From assembly GCA_016125555.1 (NCBI GenBank), contig WGLN01000004.1, positions 264,598 to 328,597 of the forward strand: 64,000 bases of DNA. Direction: 5' to 3'. Below the pieces are notes generated by a model. The model was given only the letters and a program-made list of their open reading frames with translations, did no database searches and was not told the origin of the DNA. Each line of letters starts with the position of its first letter. The first letter of the stretch is position 1. A program made the translations under genes and the position numbers. Source of the stretch: Porphyrobacter sp. Lineage in GTDB: Bacteria; Pseudomonadota; Alphaproteobacteria; Sphingomonadales; Sphingomonadaceae. Positions 10,368 to 19,973 of the stretch are shown in pieces.

Positions 10368-10820
10368 ATGCTGCAACCCATCCTGATGGGCCTCGTCGGA
10401 GGCCAGCGCGCGATGACCCCGCTCGCCGCCGTGACGCTGGCCGCCGCGCGCGGCGAGCTTCCCCACAGCAGCGCGGCACCGCACTGGCTCGGCAACCGCG
10501 CCCTCGCCGGCACCGCGCTGGCGCTGGCGGTGGGAGAGATGGCGGGCGACAAGCGCGCCTCGACCCCCGATCGCATCGAACCTGCCGGCCTCGCCGTGCG
10601 CTTCGTTACCTCGGCGCTGGCCGGCGCGGCGCTTGCCCCGCGCGGGCGGCGGAACGCAGCGGCGATGATTGCAGGCACGGCCGCAATCGGGGCAGCATGG
10701 CTCGGCTGGCGCGCGCGCAAGGCGGCGATGCGGCGTCACGGCCTGGTGGCCACCGGCTTCGCCGAAGACGCCGCGACGCTCGCCACGACGGCGGCGGGGA
10801 TTCGCATGGCAAGATGGTGA
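10368..10820 (+). CDS. DUF4126-like membrane protein
   Basis: Small protein of 150 residues, Ala/Gly-rich and hydrophobic in several stretches, opening with MLQPILMGLVGGQRAMTPLA. This opening, with a Gly-Gly-x-Arg turn, and the later GMAGDK-like element (GEMAGDKRASTPDRI) are what I recognise from the DUF4126 family; biochemical function is unknown. The start is well defined by AAGGAGGAACAGGC just before the ATG. It stands alone between the queuosine-precursor transporter and the spike cassette, with 109 and 165 bases on either side. Confidence 0.7.
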   Translation: MLQPILMGLVGGQRAMTPLAAVTLAAARGELPHSSAAPHWLGNRALAGTALALAVGEMAGDKRASTPDRIEPAGLAVRFVTSALAGAALAPRGRRNAAAMIAGTAAIGAAWLGWRARKAAMRRHGLVATGFAEDAATLATTAAGIRMARW

Positions 10821-10985
10821 GCCCGACGTGCTCCCCTGACAAATGACCGCTTTTTGGAAGAGTCCCCTGAGGAGTGGCGACACTTCGGCCCGGTAGATAC
10901 CGCAGCCAGCAGGCGAAATGCGGGCTTTCCTACAATCACCAGTTTGGTTAAAACCTAACAGAAATTAGCCAAAAAGGTGAGCGAA

Positions 10986-11249
10986 ATGGACCCCTTCAAG
11001 AATGGCGTTGACAGCCTGATTGCCCCCGCAAAAGGCGCATTCGAGATCACCCCCAGCGACTCGGACAGTCTTCCGATCGCCGCGAAGGCCGTTTACGTCG
11101 GCACCGGCGGCGATCTGGTGCTTCGTGCGGTGGGCGATGATGTTGATGTGCGCCTCGCCAATGTCGGCAATGGAGCCATTCTGCCCATTCGGGTCGCCGC
11201 GATCCGCCTTACCGGCACCACGGCTTCGGACATCGTGGGATTGATCTGA
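10986..11249 (+). CDS. Head-spike base protein, RcGTA rcc01079 (GhsA)-like
   Basis: Protein of 87 residues. The pattern DPFKNGVDSL, then FEITPSDSD-LP, AVYVGTGGDL, and an end with LPIRVAAIRLTGTTAS is that of the family named after Rhodobacter capsulatus rcc01079, the base of the gene-transfer-agent head spike. That assignment is from memory of the family pattern. The ATG at MDPF was preferred to an upstream GTG because AGGTGAG sits at the right distance. Its stop overlaps the start of the next gene by one base (TGATG), so the two are translationally coupled. No capsid, terminase or tail gene is nearby. Confidence 0.7.
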   Translation: MDPFKNGVDSLIAPAKGAFEITPSDSDSLPIAAKAVYVGTGGDLVLRAVGDDVDVRLANVGNGAILPIRVAAIRLTGTTASDIVGLI

Positions 11250-14200
11250 TGCTTCAATTCATGATCTCCCCGACATCGAGCGAACTGTCTCGCAGGGCGT
11301 TCCTCGTCGGTGCAGCCTCGATTTCGGTCCTGGCCTTGTCCACCCGCAGCACGGGCGCCGCAGCGCAGGGCTTCACCGCGCTGCCGCAGGTCACCGGCTA
11401 CACCGCGACCTCGGGGCGGTTCCGGCTATCCTCGACCGGATTCGTGCGCTGCTCTGCCGATGAGGAGCGGCTGTGCTTCGATGCGAGCGGCAACTTCACC
11501 GGGCAGTATATTCAGGGCGCCGATACTTACTACAGCGCGCCCTGGGACGATACCGCCGCCCCGCACACATCAAGCGACCCGGCCTATCTGACGACCAGCG
11601 CGGGGGGCACCATCGCCTATGCCGGGGCGCATTCGGAGGCCGACATCTTCGGCACCACCGGCAAGGGCGTGGTGATCACCCAGACCTCGACCCAGAACGG
11701 CTTTCACACCGCCAACAACTGCTCGGTTTCGGTCGTCTCGGGTGACCTTGTGCGCGTTCACGCGATTGTCGCCATTTCGGCTTCGACCATCACCGGGCGC
11801 GTTCAGCTTCGCACGATTTCGTCGGGCTCGGTCGAGTTCAACCACGACGCGAGCGGGGTCATCACCGGCTTCACCGAGAACTGGACGACCTACCGCGCGG
11901 GCTATCACGACATGGGCACCATCAACGGCAAGCGCTGGTGGTATGTGTGGGCCGACCGCAAGGCGACCAGCACCACCACGGCGCGGGTCGGCATCGGATT
12001 CGGCAACGTCACCGCCGACGCGGGCAAGAAGTTCCACGTCTGCGAGCTGATGATCCAGAAGAACCCGGCGACGGCTCCGGCTGCCATTCCGGTGTGTGCC
12101 GCGTCCAAGACCTTCGCCGCCGACACGCTCGCGACCAGCCTCTCCAACGTCGGCTATGTCTGCGAGGGGCTGGCGCTGGCGCGGTCGCAGACGCCGTCGG
12201 GCAACATCACCGCGCCTGCCGTCAGCATCGGGGTGCCTTACGAGCCGCTGGAAACCCGCATCGCGATCATCTTGAGCATCGAGAGCGCCGACCGTTCGGG
12301 GCCGATGCCCAACGAAAACGTCCTCTACTACGGTCGCCCTTGGGGCACCCCGACCACCCACGCGCTGACCTTCGGGCCGGGTTGGTTCCCGCGCGACTGG
12401 TATAAGGCGTCGGCCACCAGCGAGGCGGCGACGAACCTTACCGTGCGCAGCGTCTTTCAGGCGACCGAGGCTTATCACGCGATCCTCGGCAACATGACCA
12501 CCTCGTCCACCTACGTGACCGGGGCAATCGACATCGACCGCGTGGCGCTGATGGCTGGCGGGGATACCCGCACCAAATATATCGAGCAGTCGGACGTGCT
12601 GGCGGGCACCGGGGCCAGCTTCTACTTCGTCGCGGGGACGAACCTCTCCGTCACCAACAGCCTCGTGATGGGATCGACCCTCCATCCCACCCGTTCGCGC
12701 TATGCGGTGCAGGCCGACGAGACCGATGCCAAGCGGGTCTACATGGGCGAAATGGTGCTGCAATCGAACAGCGGCGGCGCGATCAGCCTTGAGGGCACCC
12801 GCACCCACAACCTTGCCCGCACCGCACTGACCGCGACCAGCAATTCCACCTCGGTCAGCTACAACACCGACGACTTCTGCGCGACCGGGTTCTGGTCGGA
12901 CATGCTTTACGTCACGCGCGGCACCGTCACGAGCTGGACCGGGGACCGGATGTTCGGGGCGCTCACCACCGCGCTCAACGACATGTTCCTGTGCCAGACC
13001 GAGCGGCAAATCCGCATCAGCACCGATGCGGGCGCGAATTGGGCGAACCTTTCGACCTCCTTCGATCCCGCCGACCTGCCGCACGGGTTCCTCGCCGAAC
13101 ATATCGGGACATGGGACTTCGACACGCTCGCCTTCACCGCTGCGCCGGATGCCACCAAGACCTGCCGGGTGCGCTACTGGCAGCGCGGCTCCTCCAACTA
13201 TGACGACAAGCCCGCCTTCCAGTGGGTCGGCTCGCAGATGGACATGGGCACCCATTCGCGCCTGCCCGATGACGGGGACGTGTTCCGCATCAAGAACGGG
13301 GACACGTGGATCGACGTGACCTATCAGGGCGGCTATTGGAGCGGCGGCAGCTACACGCGCGCCAGCACCCCGGCGAACCTCACGCACCTCGTTTCCAACG
13401 ACTTCGTGCAGGTGAACCGCCAGTTCGTCACCATGACGACCGCCAACACCTTCGACGGCTGCGTGTTCCTCGGTTCGAAGGGCGGGTTCTTCCTCACCGG
13501 CAACGTGGCGATGGGGGCAACCGACAGCGCAATCGACAATGTGACGATCTCGAACCTTGTCGTTCTCAGCGTCGGCACCAACGGGTTGCGCTTCGACTAT
13601 TCGCGCGTGGCCTCCTCGCAGGTCGATCTCTCCAATGCGCTGTTCATCGAGGCGGCGTCGGACTTCACCTACACCGACGGGAAGGGCTACACGCTCACCA
13701 TCGGCGCGGCGGGGGCGAACAACACGCTGGCGCTGGGCGCGAACGTCACGGTGATGAGCAGCAAGGTCGGCGGCGGGCTGGAAGCGGCGCAAGCGGGGGC
13801 CACCTACACCGGGTCCTTGACCACCATCGTGCCTGGTGTGCGCTCGGCCTATGACACGTTCAGCACCCCCGATGCCAAGGTGCCGCAGTATTTCCCGACC
13901 GAGTTCTACGACAGCACACAGGGCCGCGCCAAGCTGCCCGCGACGGGGCGCGAGTTCGACTTCGACCTCACCGCCTTCGCCGACAGCGATGCAGGCTTTA
14001 CCGCCCGCGCGGTGATTGCCGCCGCCAAGGGCACGCACGCCCGCTGGAACAGCGTCATCGCCGACATCAAGGCCAAGTGGCACAAGACGCCCGACGCGGT
14101 GGCGGTGACGGCCAACAGCGCATCGGTCGATACCTCGCTCGCCACCGGGCTTTCGGGCACCGGCTTCGACACCACGAAGGGCGGCAACCATGACGGCTAT

Positions 14201-14314
14201 TTCAAGATCGAAGGAGGCGCGTTGAAGGTCGCCAAGGCGCTGACCGGGCTCAACCGGGTGCAGATGCTCCGCACCGACGCGGATGAATTGCTGGTGGTGG
14301 ATGTGACGACATGA
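11249..14314 (+). CDS. Large fibre-like protein with Tat-type signal, putative head-spike fibre or secreted beta-helix protein
   Basis: 1021 residues. The N-terminus has a twin-arginine motif (LSRRAFLVG), a hydrophobic stretch and a small-residue cleavage region ending GAAAQ, so it looks exported. The rest is rich in Thr, Ser, Gly and Asn, with short repeated beta-strand-like segments: a possible carbohydrate-binding region around 60-270, and a parallel-beta-helix-like region around 700-870 (NVTISNLVVLSVGTNGL and similar). It overlaps the spike-base gene by one base. In gene-transfer agents the partner of the base protein is the capsule-binding fibre, which normally has no signal peptide. Either this is a fibre with an odd N-terminus or a secreted surface protein that has recruited the base gene. 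No family was recognised with certainty. Confidence 0.6.
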   Translation: MLQFMISPTSSELSRRAFLVGAASISVLALSTRSTGAAAQGFTALPQVTGYTATSGRFRLSSTGFVRCSADEERLCFDASGNFTGQYIQGADTYYSAPWDDTAAPHTSSDPAYLTTSAGGTIAYAGAHSEADIFGTTGKGVVITQTSTQNGFHTANNCSVSVVSGDLVRVHAIVAISASTITGRVQLRTISSGSVEFNHDASGVITGFTENWTTYRAGYHDMGTINGKRWWYVWADRKATSTTTARVGIGFGNVTADAGKKFHVCELMIQKNPATAPAAIPVCAASKTFAADTLATSLSNVGYVCEGLALARSQTPSGNITAPAVSIGVPYEPLETRIAIILSIESADRSGPMPNENVLYYGRPWGTPTTHALTFGPGWFPRDWYKASATSEAATNLTVRSVFQATEAYHAILGNMTTSSTYVTGAIDIDRVALMAGGDTRTKYIEQSDVLAGTGASFYFVAGTNLSVTNSLVMGSTLHPTRSRYAVQADETDAKRVYMGEMVLQSNSGGAISLEGTRTHNLARTALTATSNSTSVSYNTDDFCATGFWSDMLYVTRGTVTSWTGDRMFGALTTALNDMFLCQTERQIRISTDAGANWANLSTSFDPADLPHGFLAEHIGTWDFDTLAFTAAPDATKTCRVRYWQRGSSNYDDKPAFQWVGSQMDMGTHSRLPDDGDVFRIKNGDTWIDVTYQGGYWSGGSYTRASTPANLTHLVSNDFVQVNRQFVTMTTANTFDGCVFLGSKGGFFLTGNVAMGATDSAIDNVTISNLVVLSVGTNGLRFDYSRVASSQVDLSNALFIEAASDFTYTDGKGYTLTIGAAGANNTLALGANVTVMSSKVGGGLEAAQAGATYTGSLTTIVPGVRSAYDTFSTPDAKVPQYFPTEFYDSTQGRAKLPATGREFDFDLTAFADSDAGFTARAVIAAAKGTHARWNSVIADIKAKWHKTPDAVAVTANSASVDTSLATGLSGTGFDTTKGGNHDGYFKIEGGALKVAKALTGLNRVQMLRTDADELLVVDVTT

Positions 14315-14367
14315 CGACGCGCCAGACGCTCGGCGAGCGCATCACCGTGGCCCGACCGGGTCACTGA
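14311..14367 (+). pseudogene. Possible remnant of a third gene in the spike cassette
   Basis: An ATG overlapping the stop of the fibre-like gene as ATGA opens an 18-residue frame, MTTRQTLGERITVARPGH, that then stops. The ATGA junction is the style of coupled genes here, so this may be the start of a gene whose remainder has been lost next to the polysaccharide locus. It could equally be chance. Confidence 0.25.
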
Positions 14368-14377
14368 TGACAGCGAA

Positions 14378-15706
14378 TCAAGCCGCTCTGGGTAGGCGGG
14401 GCCCGACGGGCGGAGCTGGTAGCCTGCGCTGCATGCCGTAATGCGAGGGCGCTTTCGCAAGGCTCACGGCAGCACCAAGCAACACGAAGAACCAGACCTG
14501 CACGGATAGCCACACCGCCACCGACACCAACCCCAGGGCGAAGACCGCCAGGGCAATCGCCACTCCGCGCTCGGTTTGCTGGTCGCTTCCGGTCGAGGTC
14601 ATCGACTTCCGCATGATCGCCACGAGCGCGAGGAACACGGCAAGGCCGATCAGGACGCTGGGAAGGATGCCGAAACGCATGGCCATCAGCAGCCAGTAAT
14701 TGTCGACCGAATCCGTCATCCACACCGGGCGCTTCCAGTCACCGTACCCGAGCCCGAACCAGGGGTGCGCGGCCACGTTTTGAGAACCATACTCCCAGAT
14801 CAACACGCGCCGATACCCGGTATCGGAATTGAGCGAAGCGAAGCGGATCACGAGACTGAATGTCCCGGACTTGGTGCCAACCTCGGTCAGGAACACGAAG
14901 ATCGCCCCGAACACGAAGAAGAGCTGCCAGGTGAGATTCACGAAGTGCCGGGTGAGCCAGTTGTAGACGAGCAGACCGGTCGAGGCCGACAGGGAGATCA
15001 ATGCAGCCGAACTGACGCTGAAGAAGCTGCCCAGCGAACCCGCCACGCCGGCGATCCTGACCCAGCCCCGGAAGCCGGCCGTCCAGTAGAGCGGAAGGAA
15101 ACTGCCGAGAAAGATGCCCGCCGAAATCGGATGCGCAAATGGCCCCTGTGCCCGCAGGAGCCCCATGCGCGGAGAGGAATAGTACTCCGCCGGTCGCCCG
15201 GTGAGCTTGCTGAAAAGGGGCTGAATGATGGGCGTGAAGGTGACCGATTCGATCATGGTCAGCACGCCCACGATCAGCAGGCCCGGCAGGATCAGCACCA
15301 GGAACATGCGAAAGGCGCGCACATCGGCGATTGCGGTGCGGGCGAAGAAATAGGCAAGTCCGATGTCCGCGACATGCGCGACGCTTGCCGTGAGCGCTTC
15401 GTTCCAGTCGGACGTGAGCGACATAGCGACACAAATCCACGCAACCGCTACCAGGATGCAGAGGTCGGCCCATTGGAACCGCATTTTTCCCCTCGCGGCC
15501 GTTCCAAGAACGAAGAGCGAGGCGACGATCAGAAAGAACCTGTAGCCCGGAATGAAGGAGCCGCCGATTGTCACGCTGATCTGCGGCGGTAGCAGCATGA
15601 AGTAGCCGAGCACGGCGGCCAGATAGACCGGCAAATTGGACCGGCGCGGCATCGCGAACGCGGGCCTGCGAACCGGCTGCGGCCTCAACGACGGGGTGGA
15701 TTTCAT
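14378..15706 (-). CDS. O-antigen polymerase/ligase-like membrane protein (Wzy-type)
   Basis: 442 residues with ten or more hydrophobic segments and a large central periplasmic-type loop containing the stretch YRRVLIWEYGSQNVAAHPWFGLGYGDW. The pattern R-x-x-x-W ... HPWFGLGYG ... DN-YW is typical of the O-antigen ligase/polymerase (Wzy_C) superfamily. It faces away from a flippase gene whose start is 139 bases off, so the pair probably polymerises and exports a surface polysaccharide made by the enzymes further right. The start chosen has a poor ribosome site; an ATG 18 codons downstream (MPRRSNLP) is an alternative. Confidence 0.8.
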   Translation of the reverse strand: MKSTPSLRPQPVRRPAFAMPRRSNLPVYLAAVLGYFMLLPPQISVTIGGSFIPGYRFFLIVASLFVLGTAARGKMRFQWADLCILVAVAWICVAMSLTSDWNEALTASVAHVADIGLAYFFARTAIADVRAFRMFLVLILPGLLIVGVLTMIESVTFTPIIQPLFSKLTGRPAEYYSSPRMGLLRAQGPFAHPISAGIFLGSFLPLYWTAGFRGWVRIAGVAGSLGSFFSVSSAALISLSASTGLLVYNWLTRHFVNLTWQLFFVFGAIFVFLTEVGTKSGTFSLVIRFASLNSDTGYRRVLIWEYGSQNVAAHPWFGLGYGDWKRPVWMTDSVDNYWLLMAMRFGILPSVLIGLAVFLALVAIMRKSMTSTGSDQQTERGVAIALAVFALGLVSVAVWLSVQVWFFVLLGAAVSLAKAPSHYGMQRRLPAPPVGPRLPRAA

Positions 15707-15845
15707 GTCGGAACGCCTATACCCCGCACGCTCGATATACTAGGGCCAAATGCGTGCTGGCAGTCATCTCGGTCGTGGAGACCGCATCCCCTGTCGCGCG
15801 CGTCATCTCGAAGCCTATCGTCCGGCTGCAGTTCTGAGCCCGTCC

Positions 15846-17126
15846 ATGTTGTTCGCCTTACGCCGCAAGGCTTCGCCCTTCAGGTATGTCTACGACCTTC
15901 TGGTAGGGCTCTTCCTGCGGGGCGGCGGTGCGTTCGCGAGCTTCGTGGTGACATGGCTGATCGCGCGCAGCTTCGGTGCAGGCGTGGTGGGGCAATACCA
16001 GATCGGCCTGACCACCGCGACGCTTGGCTCCCTGCTGGCGACGATGGGCCTGCACCTCGTGCTTGTGCGCGAAGCCGGCAGGCTCATCACCGAGCGGGAC
16101 CTTGGCAGTCTTGCCACCACATACAGGGCGTGCCGCCGATACGTGATTGCCGCGGGCCTCATCATGACGGCCATCATCTTCGGAGCGGCCATCCTGCTCG
16201 CCGAAGCCGTGCTCGAAGATACCACGCCGATACCGTTCGTGATGACCTTCGCACCCTTGGCCGTGCTCTTCGCGTGGCTGCGGCTCAACAATGATCTGCT
16301 GCGTTCGCTCGGAGCTGTCTGGCGCTCCCAGTTGCTGGAGGGCGTGTTCTATTCGGGTTTGACGGCGATTGTCCTTCTGGTGCTCTGGCTCGGCGGGATT
16401 GCCTTCCCCGCCTTGTTTATCGCTGTCATCTATCTCGGCAGCGCTGCGCTCGCGCTGGTCATCAGCATCCGGATCATCTCCGCCAAGCTCGCGCACTGGG
16501 GGCACGGAACCCCGCAGATCGGCCGATGGAGCGGGATCCTGGCAGTTGCACCCGCCGTGGTTCTGACGGCATCCGACTGGACGATCCTGCTGATCGTCGG
16601 GATCTTCCTCAGCATCCCCGATGCCGGGGTTTACCGAACGCTGGTGATGTACAGCACGCTGATCGTGATGATCTCGACATCATTCGACATCATGGCCGCT
16701 CCGCACCTCGCCAAGGCTCGCGCGTCCGGCGATCGCCGGCAGTTCTTCGCCAAGGTCAACTCGGCAAGCTTGCTCGGGCTGGCGGTCGCTTCGCCGCTGG
16801 TGCTGGCCGCGCTGTTCTTTCCGACGCCGATCCTCAGCCTGTTCGGCCCGGACTTCGCGCGCGGGGCACCGGCTCTGGGGATCCTTGCTCTCGCGCAGTT
16901 GATCCGTGTGGTGGTCGGACCTGCAGCACCGGCCATGGTGATGCTCCACCGCGAAAAGCCGGTGCTCTATATCGAGATCGCCGCCGCGGTGGCTTCGATC
17001 CCGCTTGCCTTCGTGCTCGTGCAGCACCTCGACCTGCTCGGCCCGCCAATCGCCATCCTGACCGCGAGCATCCTGCGCGGAGTCTTCACCCGCTGGGCGC
17101 TGGCGCGCGCCTGGCCCGCAACCTGA
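15846..17126 (+). CDS. Polysaccharide flippase, MOP superfamily (Wzx-like)
   Basis: 426 residues, about twelve membrane segments, resembling lipopolysaccharide/teichoic-acid flippases that move undecaprenyl-linked repeat units across the inner membrane. Recognisable parts: the N-terminal GAFASFVVTWLIARSFG with the family's GxxxxFxxxxxxxR-lxG style, the mid-protein SDWTILLIVGIFL and the FDIMAAPHLAK segment. The ATG before MLFALRRK was chosen because the frame upstream of it encodes no membrane protein. It is transcribed away from the polymerase-like gene and runs convergent with the hydroxylase gene (18-base gap). Confidence 0.85.
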   Translation: MLFALRRKASPFRYVYDLLVGLFLRGGGAFASFVVTWLIARSFGAGVVGQYQIGLTTATLGSLLATMGLHLVLVREAGRLITERDLGSLATTYRACRRYVIAAGLIMTAIIFGAAILLAEAVLEDTTPIPFVMTFAPLAVLFAWLRLNNDLLRSLGAVWRSQLLEGVFYSGLTAIVLLVLWLGGIAFPALFIAVIYLGSAALALVISIRIISAKLAHWGHGTPQIGRWSGILAVAPAVVLTASDWTILLIVGIFLSIPDAGVYRTLVMYSTLIVMISTSFDIMAAPHLAKARASGDRRQFFAKVNSASLLGLAVASPLVLAALFFPTPILSLFGPDFARGAPALGILALAQLIRVVVGPAAPAMVMLHREKPVLYIEIAAAVASIPLAFVLVQHLDLLGPPIAILTASILRGVFTRWALARAWPAT

Positions 17127-17144
17127 ACGAAGTGACCGCAGGCC

Positions 17145-17978
17145 TCAGCGCAGCTTGCCCGCCATGCGCACGAGCGCGGGAGGAAGCCAGTCGCGCAGGG
17201 TTTCGGTGATGCGGATCTTGTGATCGACCTTGTCGCTCGAGCCCGGGCGAGCCTGGAAGTTGGTGGTCCGGTCCGGCTGATCGTTCAGCGTCGCGGCGGA
17301 GGTGTAGTAATAGGTGGCGATGGACCTGCGCGAGAGCCCCTCCGGGGTGTTGAGCGGATCGGGGTGACCGTGCCAGCTGTCGAGATCGGTGTTGAACACC
17401 ACGCAGCGCCCGATCACCGGCGCGACCTTGCGCTGCACCTTCTTCATGTTTTTCGACCAAAGTTCCAGGTGGCCGCCCCACTCATCCTGCCAGTCCTCGT
17501 TGAGATAGACGAGCACGTTGAGCCGGCGCCGCACGTTCATGATCTTGTGACGGTTGAAGTCGGCATGGACACCGAGATGCCCGCCGCGCAGCGTCTCGTG
17601 CAGGCCACCTCCGGTGAAATAGGGGTCCGCGATCAGCCCCTCGATCCCGGTCATGGCCGACAGGAACTTGAGAAAGGGCTCGCTGTTGAGCGCGAAGAAC
17701 AGGTTGCGCGTCAGGTCATCCGGCACGTTCTCCGGCATGAATTGATACTTGAGGTTCTCCTGCTCGCGCTTGAAGGATACCGCGAGCTCACGCGGGGGGA
17801 AGTTCCTGGCGACTTCGCGCAGCAGATCGCGCGACAGGAAATCGTCGATCGCGATGTGCGGGAAGGGTTCGGCCGACTGGTATTCCGCGGCCAGGCGCTT
17901 GCCCTGTTCGATGCATTGCTCCTCGGAGAAACGAGGGCTTTTTGCAGTTCCGACATTCTCGAGGATCGCCATGGTCAT
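17145..17978 (-). CDS. 2OG-Fe(II) oxygenase, prolyl-hydroxylase-like
   Basis: 277 residues. The catalytic core has His-x-Asp in GVHADFNRH, a distal His in SWHGHPDPL and the 2OG-anchoring Arg in SRRSIATYYY, the layout of the 2OG-FeII_Oxy_3/Tpa1-like group. These enzymes hydroxylate protein or small-molecule substrates in the cytoplasm; in bacteria they are frequent in polysaccharide and natural-product loci. It lies at the downstream end of the reverse-strand sugar-nucleotide genes, 58 bases after the GDP-fucose synthase gene. Two start codons six bases apart are both possible; GGAG lies close upstream. Substrate unknown. Confidence 0.82.
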   Translation of the reverse strand: MTMAILENVGTAKSPRFSEEQCIEQGKRLAAEYQSAEPFPHIAIDDFLSRDLLREVARNFPPRELAVSFKREQENLKYQFMPENVPDDLTRNLFFALNSEPFLKFLSAMTGIEGLIADPYFTGGGLHETLRGGHLGVHADFNRHKIMNVRRRLNVLVYLNEDWQDEWGGHLELWSKNMKKVQRKVAPVIGRCVVFNTDLDSWHGHPDPLNTPEGLSRRSIATYYYTSAATLNDQPDRTTNFQARPGSSDKVDHKIRITETLRDWLPPALVRMAGKLR

Positions 17979-18036
17979 GCTCTCCGCTTGGCTGAAGCTT
18001 GAGTGATGATGAGACTGACTGCCACGGTCCGAGCGC

Positions 18037-18996
18037 TCAGCCGACGTTCCGCGCACGGTTCTGGTCCAGCGCGTCGACGAACCAGGCGTAGGTTCCGGTG
18101 ATGCCTTCGCGCAAGGAGATCGACGGGCGCCATCCCAGCGCCGTCAGCCGCCCGGTGTCGAGCAGCTTGCGCGGGGTCCCGTCGGGCTTGGTGAGATCGT
18201 GGACGATCTCGCCTTCGAAGCCGACGATCTCGTTCACCAGCTTCGTCAGCTCGAGGATCGAGATGTCCTCGCCGCAGCCCAGATTGACATGATCGTGGCC
18301 CGAATAGTGCTGCAGCAGGAATACGCAGGCATCGGCGAGGTCGTCGACATGCAGGAACTCGCGCCGCGGCGTGCCCGTCCCCCACATCGTCATCTCGGTA
18401 TCGCCCCTCAGCTTCGCCTCGTGCGCCTTGCGGATCAACGCCGGCAGGACGTGGCTGGAGGTGAGGCTGAAATTATCGCCGGGCCCGTAGAGATTGGTCG
18501 GCATTCCCGAAATGAAATCCCGCCCGTGCTGCTTGCGATAGGCCTGAGCAAGCTTGATCCCGGCGATCTTGGCGATCGCATACCACTCGTTGGTCGGCTC
18601 GAGGCTGCCGGTGAGAAGCGCGTCCTCGTGGATCGGCTGGTCGGCGTGCTTGGGGTAGATGCAGGACGAGCCCAGGAACAGCAGCTTCTCGACGTCGGAG
18701 CGGTGGGCGGCGTCGATGACGTTCGCCTCGATCATCAGGTTTTCGTAGATGAATTCGGCCGGCTGGGTGTCGTTGGCATGGATTCCGCCGACCTTGGCGG
18801 CAGCCAGGATCACCGCATCGGGGCGGTTTGCGGCAAACCACGCGCGGGTGGCGGCCTGATCGCACAGATCCGCCTCGGCGCGGCTCGCCGTCAGGATCGT
18901 GCAGTCCTCGCGCTCGAGCCTGCGCACGAGCGCCGAGCCCACCAGTCCGCGGTGCCCGGCGACGAAGATCTTTTTTCCCGTGATCGCGTAGGTCAT
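18037..18996 (-). CDS. fcl: GDP-L-fucose synthase
   Basis: Epimerase/reductase converting GDP-4-keto-6-deoxy-mannose to GDP-L-fucose with NADPH. 319 residues, an extended SDR with the nucleotide motif GHRGLVGSA, the catalytic-type residues in GSSCIYPK and [10 protein letters not shown] (Tyr-x-x-x-Lys), and the family segments NLYGPGDNF and [11 protein letters not shown]. It is normally paired with GDP-mannose 4,6-dehydratase (gmd), which is not in this window. Its start overlaps the stop of the upstream epimerase gene as TGATG, so it belongs to the same operon. Confidence 0.93.
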   Translation of the reverse strand: MTYAITGKKIFVAGHRGLVGSALVRRLEREDCTILTASRAEADLCDQAATRAWFAANRPDAVILAAAKVGGIHANDTQPAEFIYENLMIEANVIDAAHRSDVEKLLFLGSSCIYPKHADQPIHEDALLTGSLEPTNEWYAIAKIAGIKLAQAYRKQHGRDFISGMPTNLYGPGDNFSLTSSHVLPALIRKAHEAKLRGDTEMTMWGTGTPRREFLHVDDLADACVFLLQHYSGHDHVNLGCGEDISILELTKLVNEIVGFEGEIVHDLTKPDGTPRKLLDTGRLTALGWRPSISLREGITGTYAWFVDALDQNRARNVG

Positions 18997-19973
18997 CAGA
19001 GCAGCTCGTTTCCGCCGGTGGGAGCAGGATTGGCCTTGTACCAGGCCACGGTGCGGGCGACGCCTTCGGCCAGTGACACCGCCGGCTCATAGCCGAGCGC
19101 GCGCATCTTGGCGATGTCCGGGCAGCGGCGCGGGGTGGCGCCGGCGGGCGCTTCGCCCGCGACGAAGGTAACCTCGGCGCCCATGCTGGAGGCGATTTGC
19201 CGGGCCAGGGTGAGCACGGTGACCTCTTCCATCGACCCGATGTGGTAGACGTTCATGTGCGCGCCGCGCTCCCACATCGCGATGATCCCTGAGACGATAT
19301 CGTCGACATAGCAGAACGCCCGGGTCTCGCTGCCGTCGCCCTGCAGGGTCACGGTGTTGCTGCCGTCCGCCACCGCCGCAGCGATCTTGGCGATCAGCTG
19401 CGGGATCACGTGCTTGTAGCCCATGTCCGGCCCGTAGACGTTGTGCGGCCGGAAACACTGCACCTTCGCGACGGTATCGCGGCAATAGTTGAACGCGATC
19501 AGCTCCGAGATGATCTTGGAGCCGCCATAGGAATAGCGCGGGTTGAGCGAATCCGGCAGCAGCAGCGGCGCGGTCTCGTCGGTCGGGACCTTCGCCGGGG
19601 TCTGGTAGACCTCGGCCGAGGAGGCGAAGATCATCGCCGGAACGCCGGCTGCATTGCACGCCTCGGCCACTGCCAGCGCGCCGCGCACGCCGACGTCCAG
19701 CACCAGCTTGGGTTGCTTGTAGAAGTTCTCGGTGCCGTTGATTGCGGCGAGGTGGAACACCGCCTCCACGCCGTCGAACAGGCGCCGCAGTTCGGCCTCG
19801 TCGCGCACGTCGCAGGTGACCGGGTGAAGATTCGCCGCCGCGCCGGCAAGCCGTTCCGGCCGCCCGCGTGCGTAGTTGTCGAGCGCGAGAACCTCGTGCC
19901 CGGCATCGGCGAGCGCCCGGGCCAGATAGGCCCCGATGAAACCGCCCGCGCCCGTAACTGCCACTTTTGCCAT
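18996..19973 (-). CDS. NAD-dependent sugar-nucleotide epimerase/dehydratase
   Basis: 325 residues, extended SDR. The NAD-binding motif [11 protein letters not shown] is at the N-terminus; [10 protein letters not shown] supplies the Ser/Thr position, and [11 protein letters not shown] the catalytic Tyr-x-x-x-Lys. [12 protein letters not shown] and FCYVDDIV are typical of UDP-sugar 4-epimerases and UDP-glucuronate-type enzymes. The exact reaction cannot be fixed; being directly after a UDP-sugar dehydrogenase gene it may work on the resulting uronic acid. Both its start and stop overlap neighbours as TGATG, so translation is coupled to the dehydrogenase and to GDP-fucose synthase. Confidence 0.85.
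   Translation of the reverse strand: MAKVAVTGAGGFIGAYLARALADAGHEVLALDNYARGRPERLAGAAANLHPVTCDVRDEAELRRLFDGVEAVFHLAAINGTENFYKQPKLVLDVGVRGALAVAEACNAAGVPAMIFASSAEVYQTPAKVPTDETAPLLLPDSLNPRYSYGGSKIISELIAFNYCRDTVAKVQCFRPHNVYGPDMGYKHVIPQLIAKIAAAVADGSNTVTLQGDGSETRAFCYVDDIVSGIIAMWERGAHMNVYHIGSMEEVTVLTLARQIASSMGAEVTFVAGEAPAGATPRRCPDIAKMRALGYEPAVSLAEGVARTVAWYKANPAPTGGNELL

Noticed and set aside
16..14191. Long open frames antisense or out of phase to the sensor kinase, TonB receptor, NupC gene and fibre gene (some over 800 codons)
   Set aside because: They are a by-product of high G+C. Their products are Arg/Ala/Gly/Val-rich low-complexity strings with no domain pattern, and they oppose genes with clear motifs.
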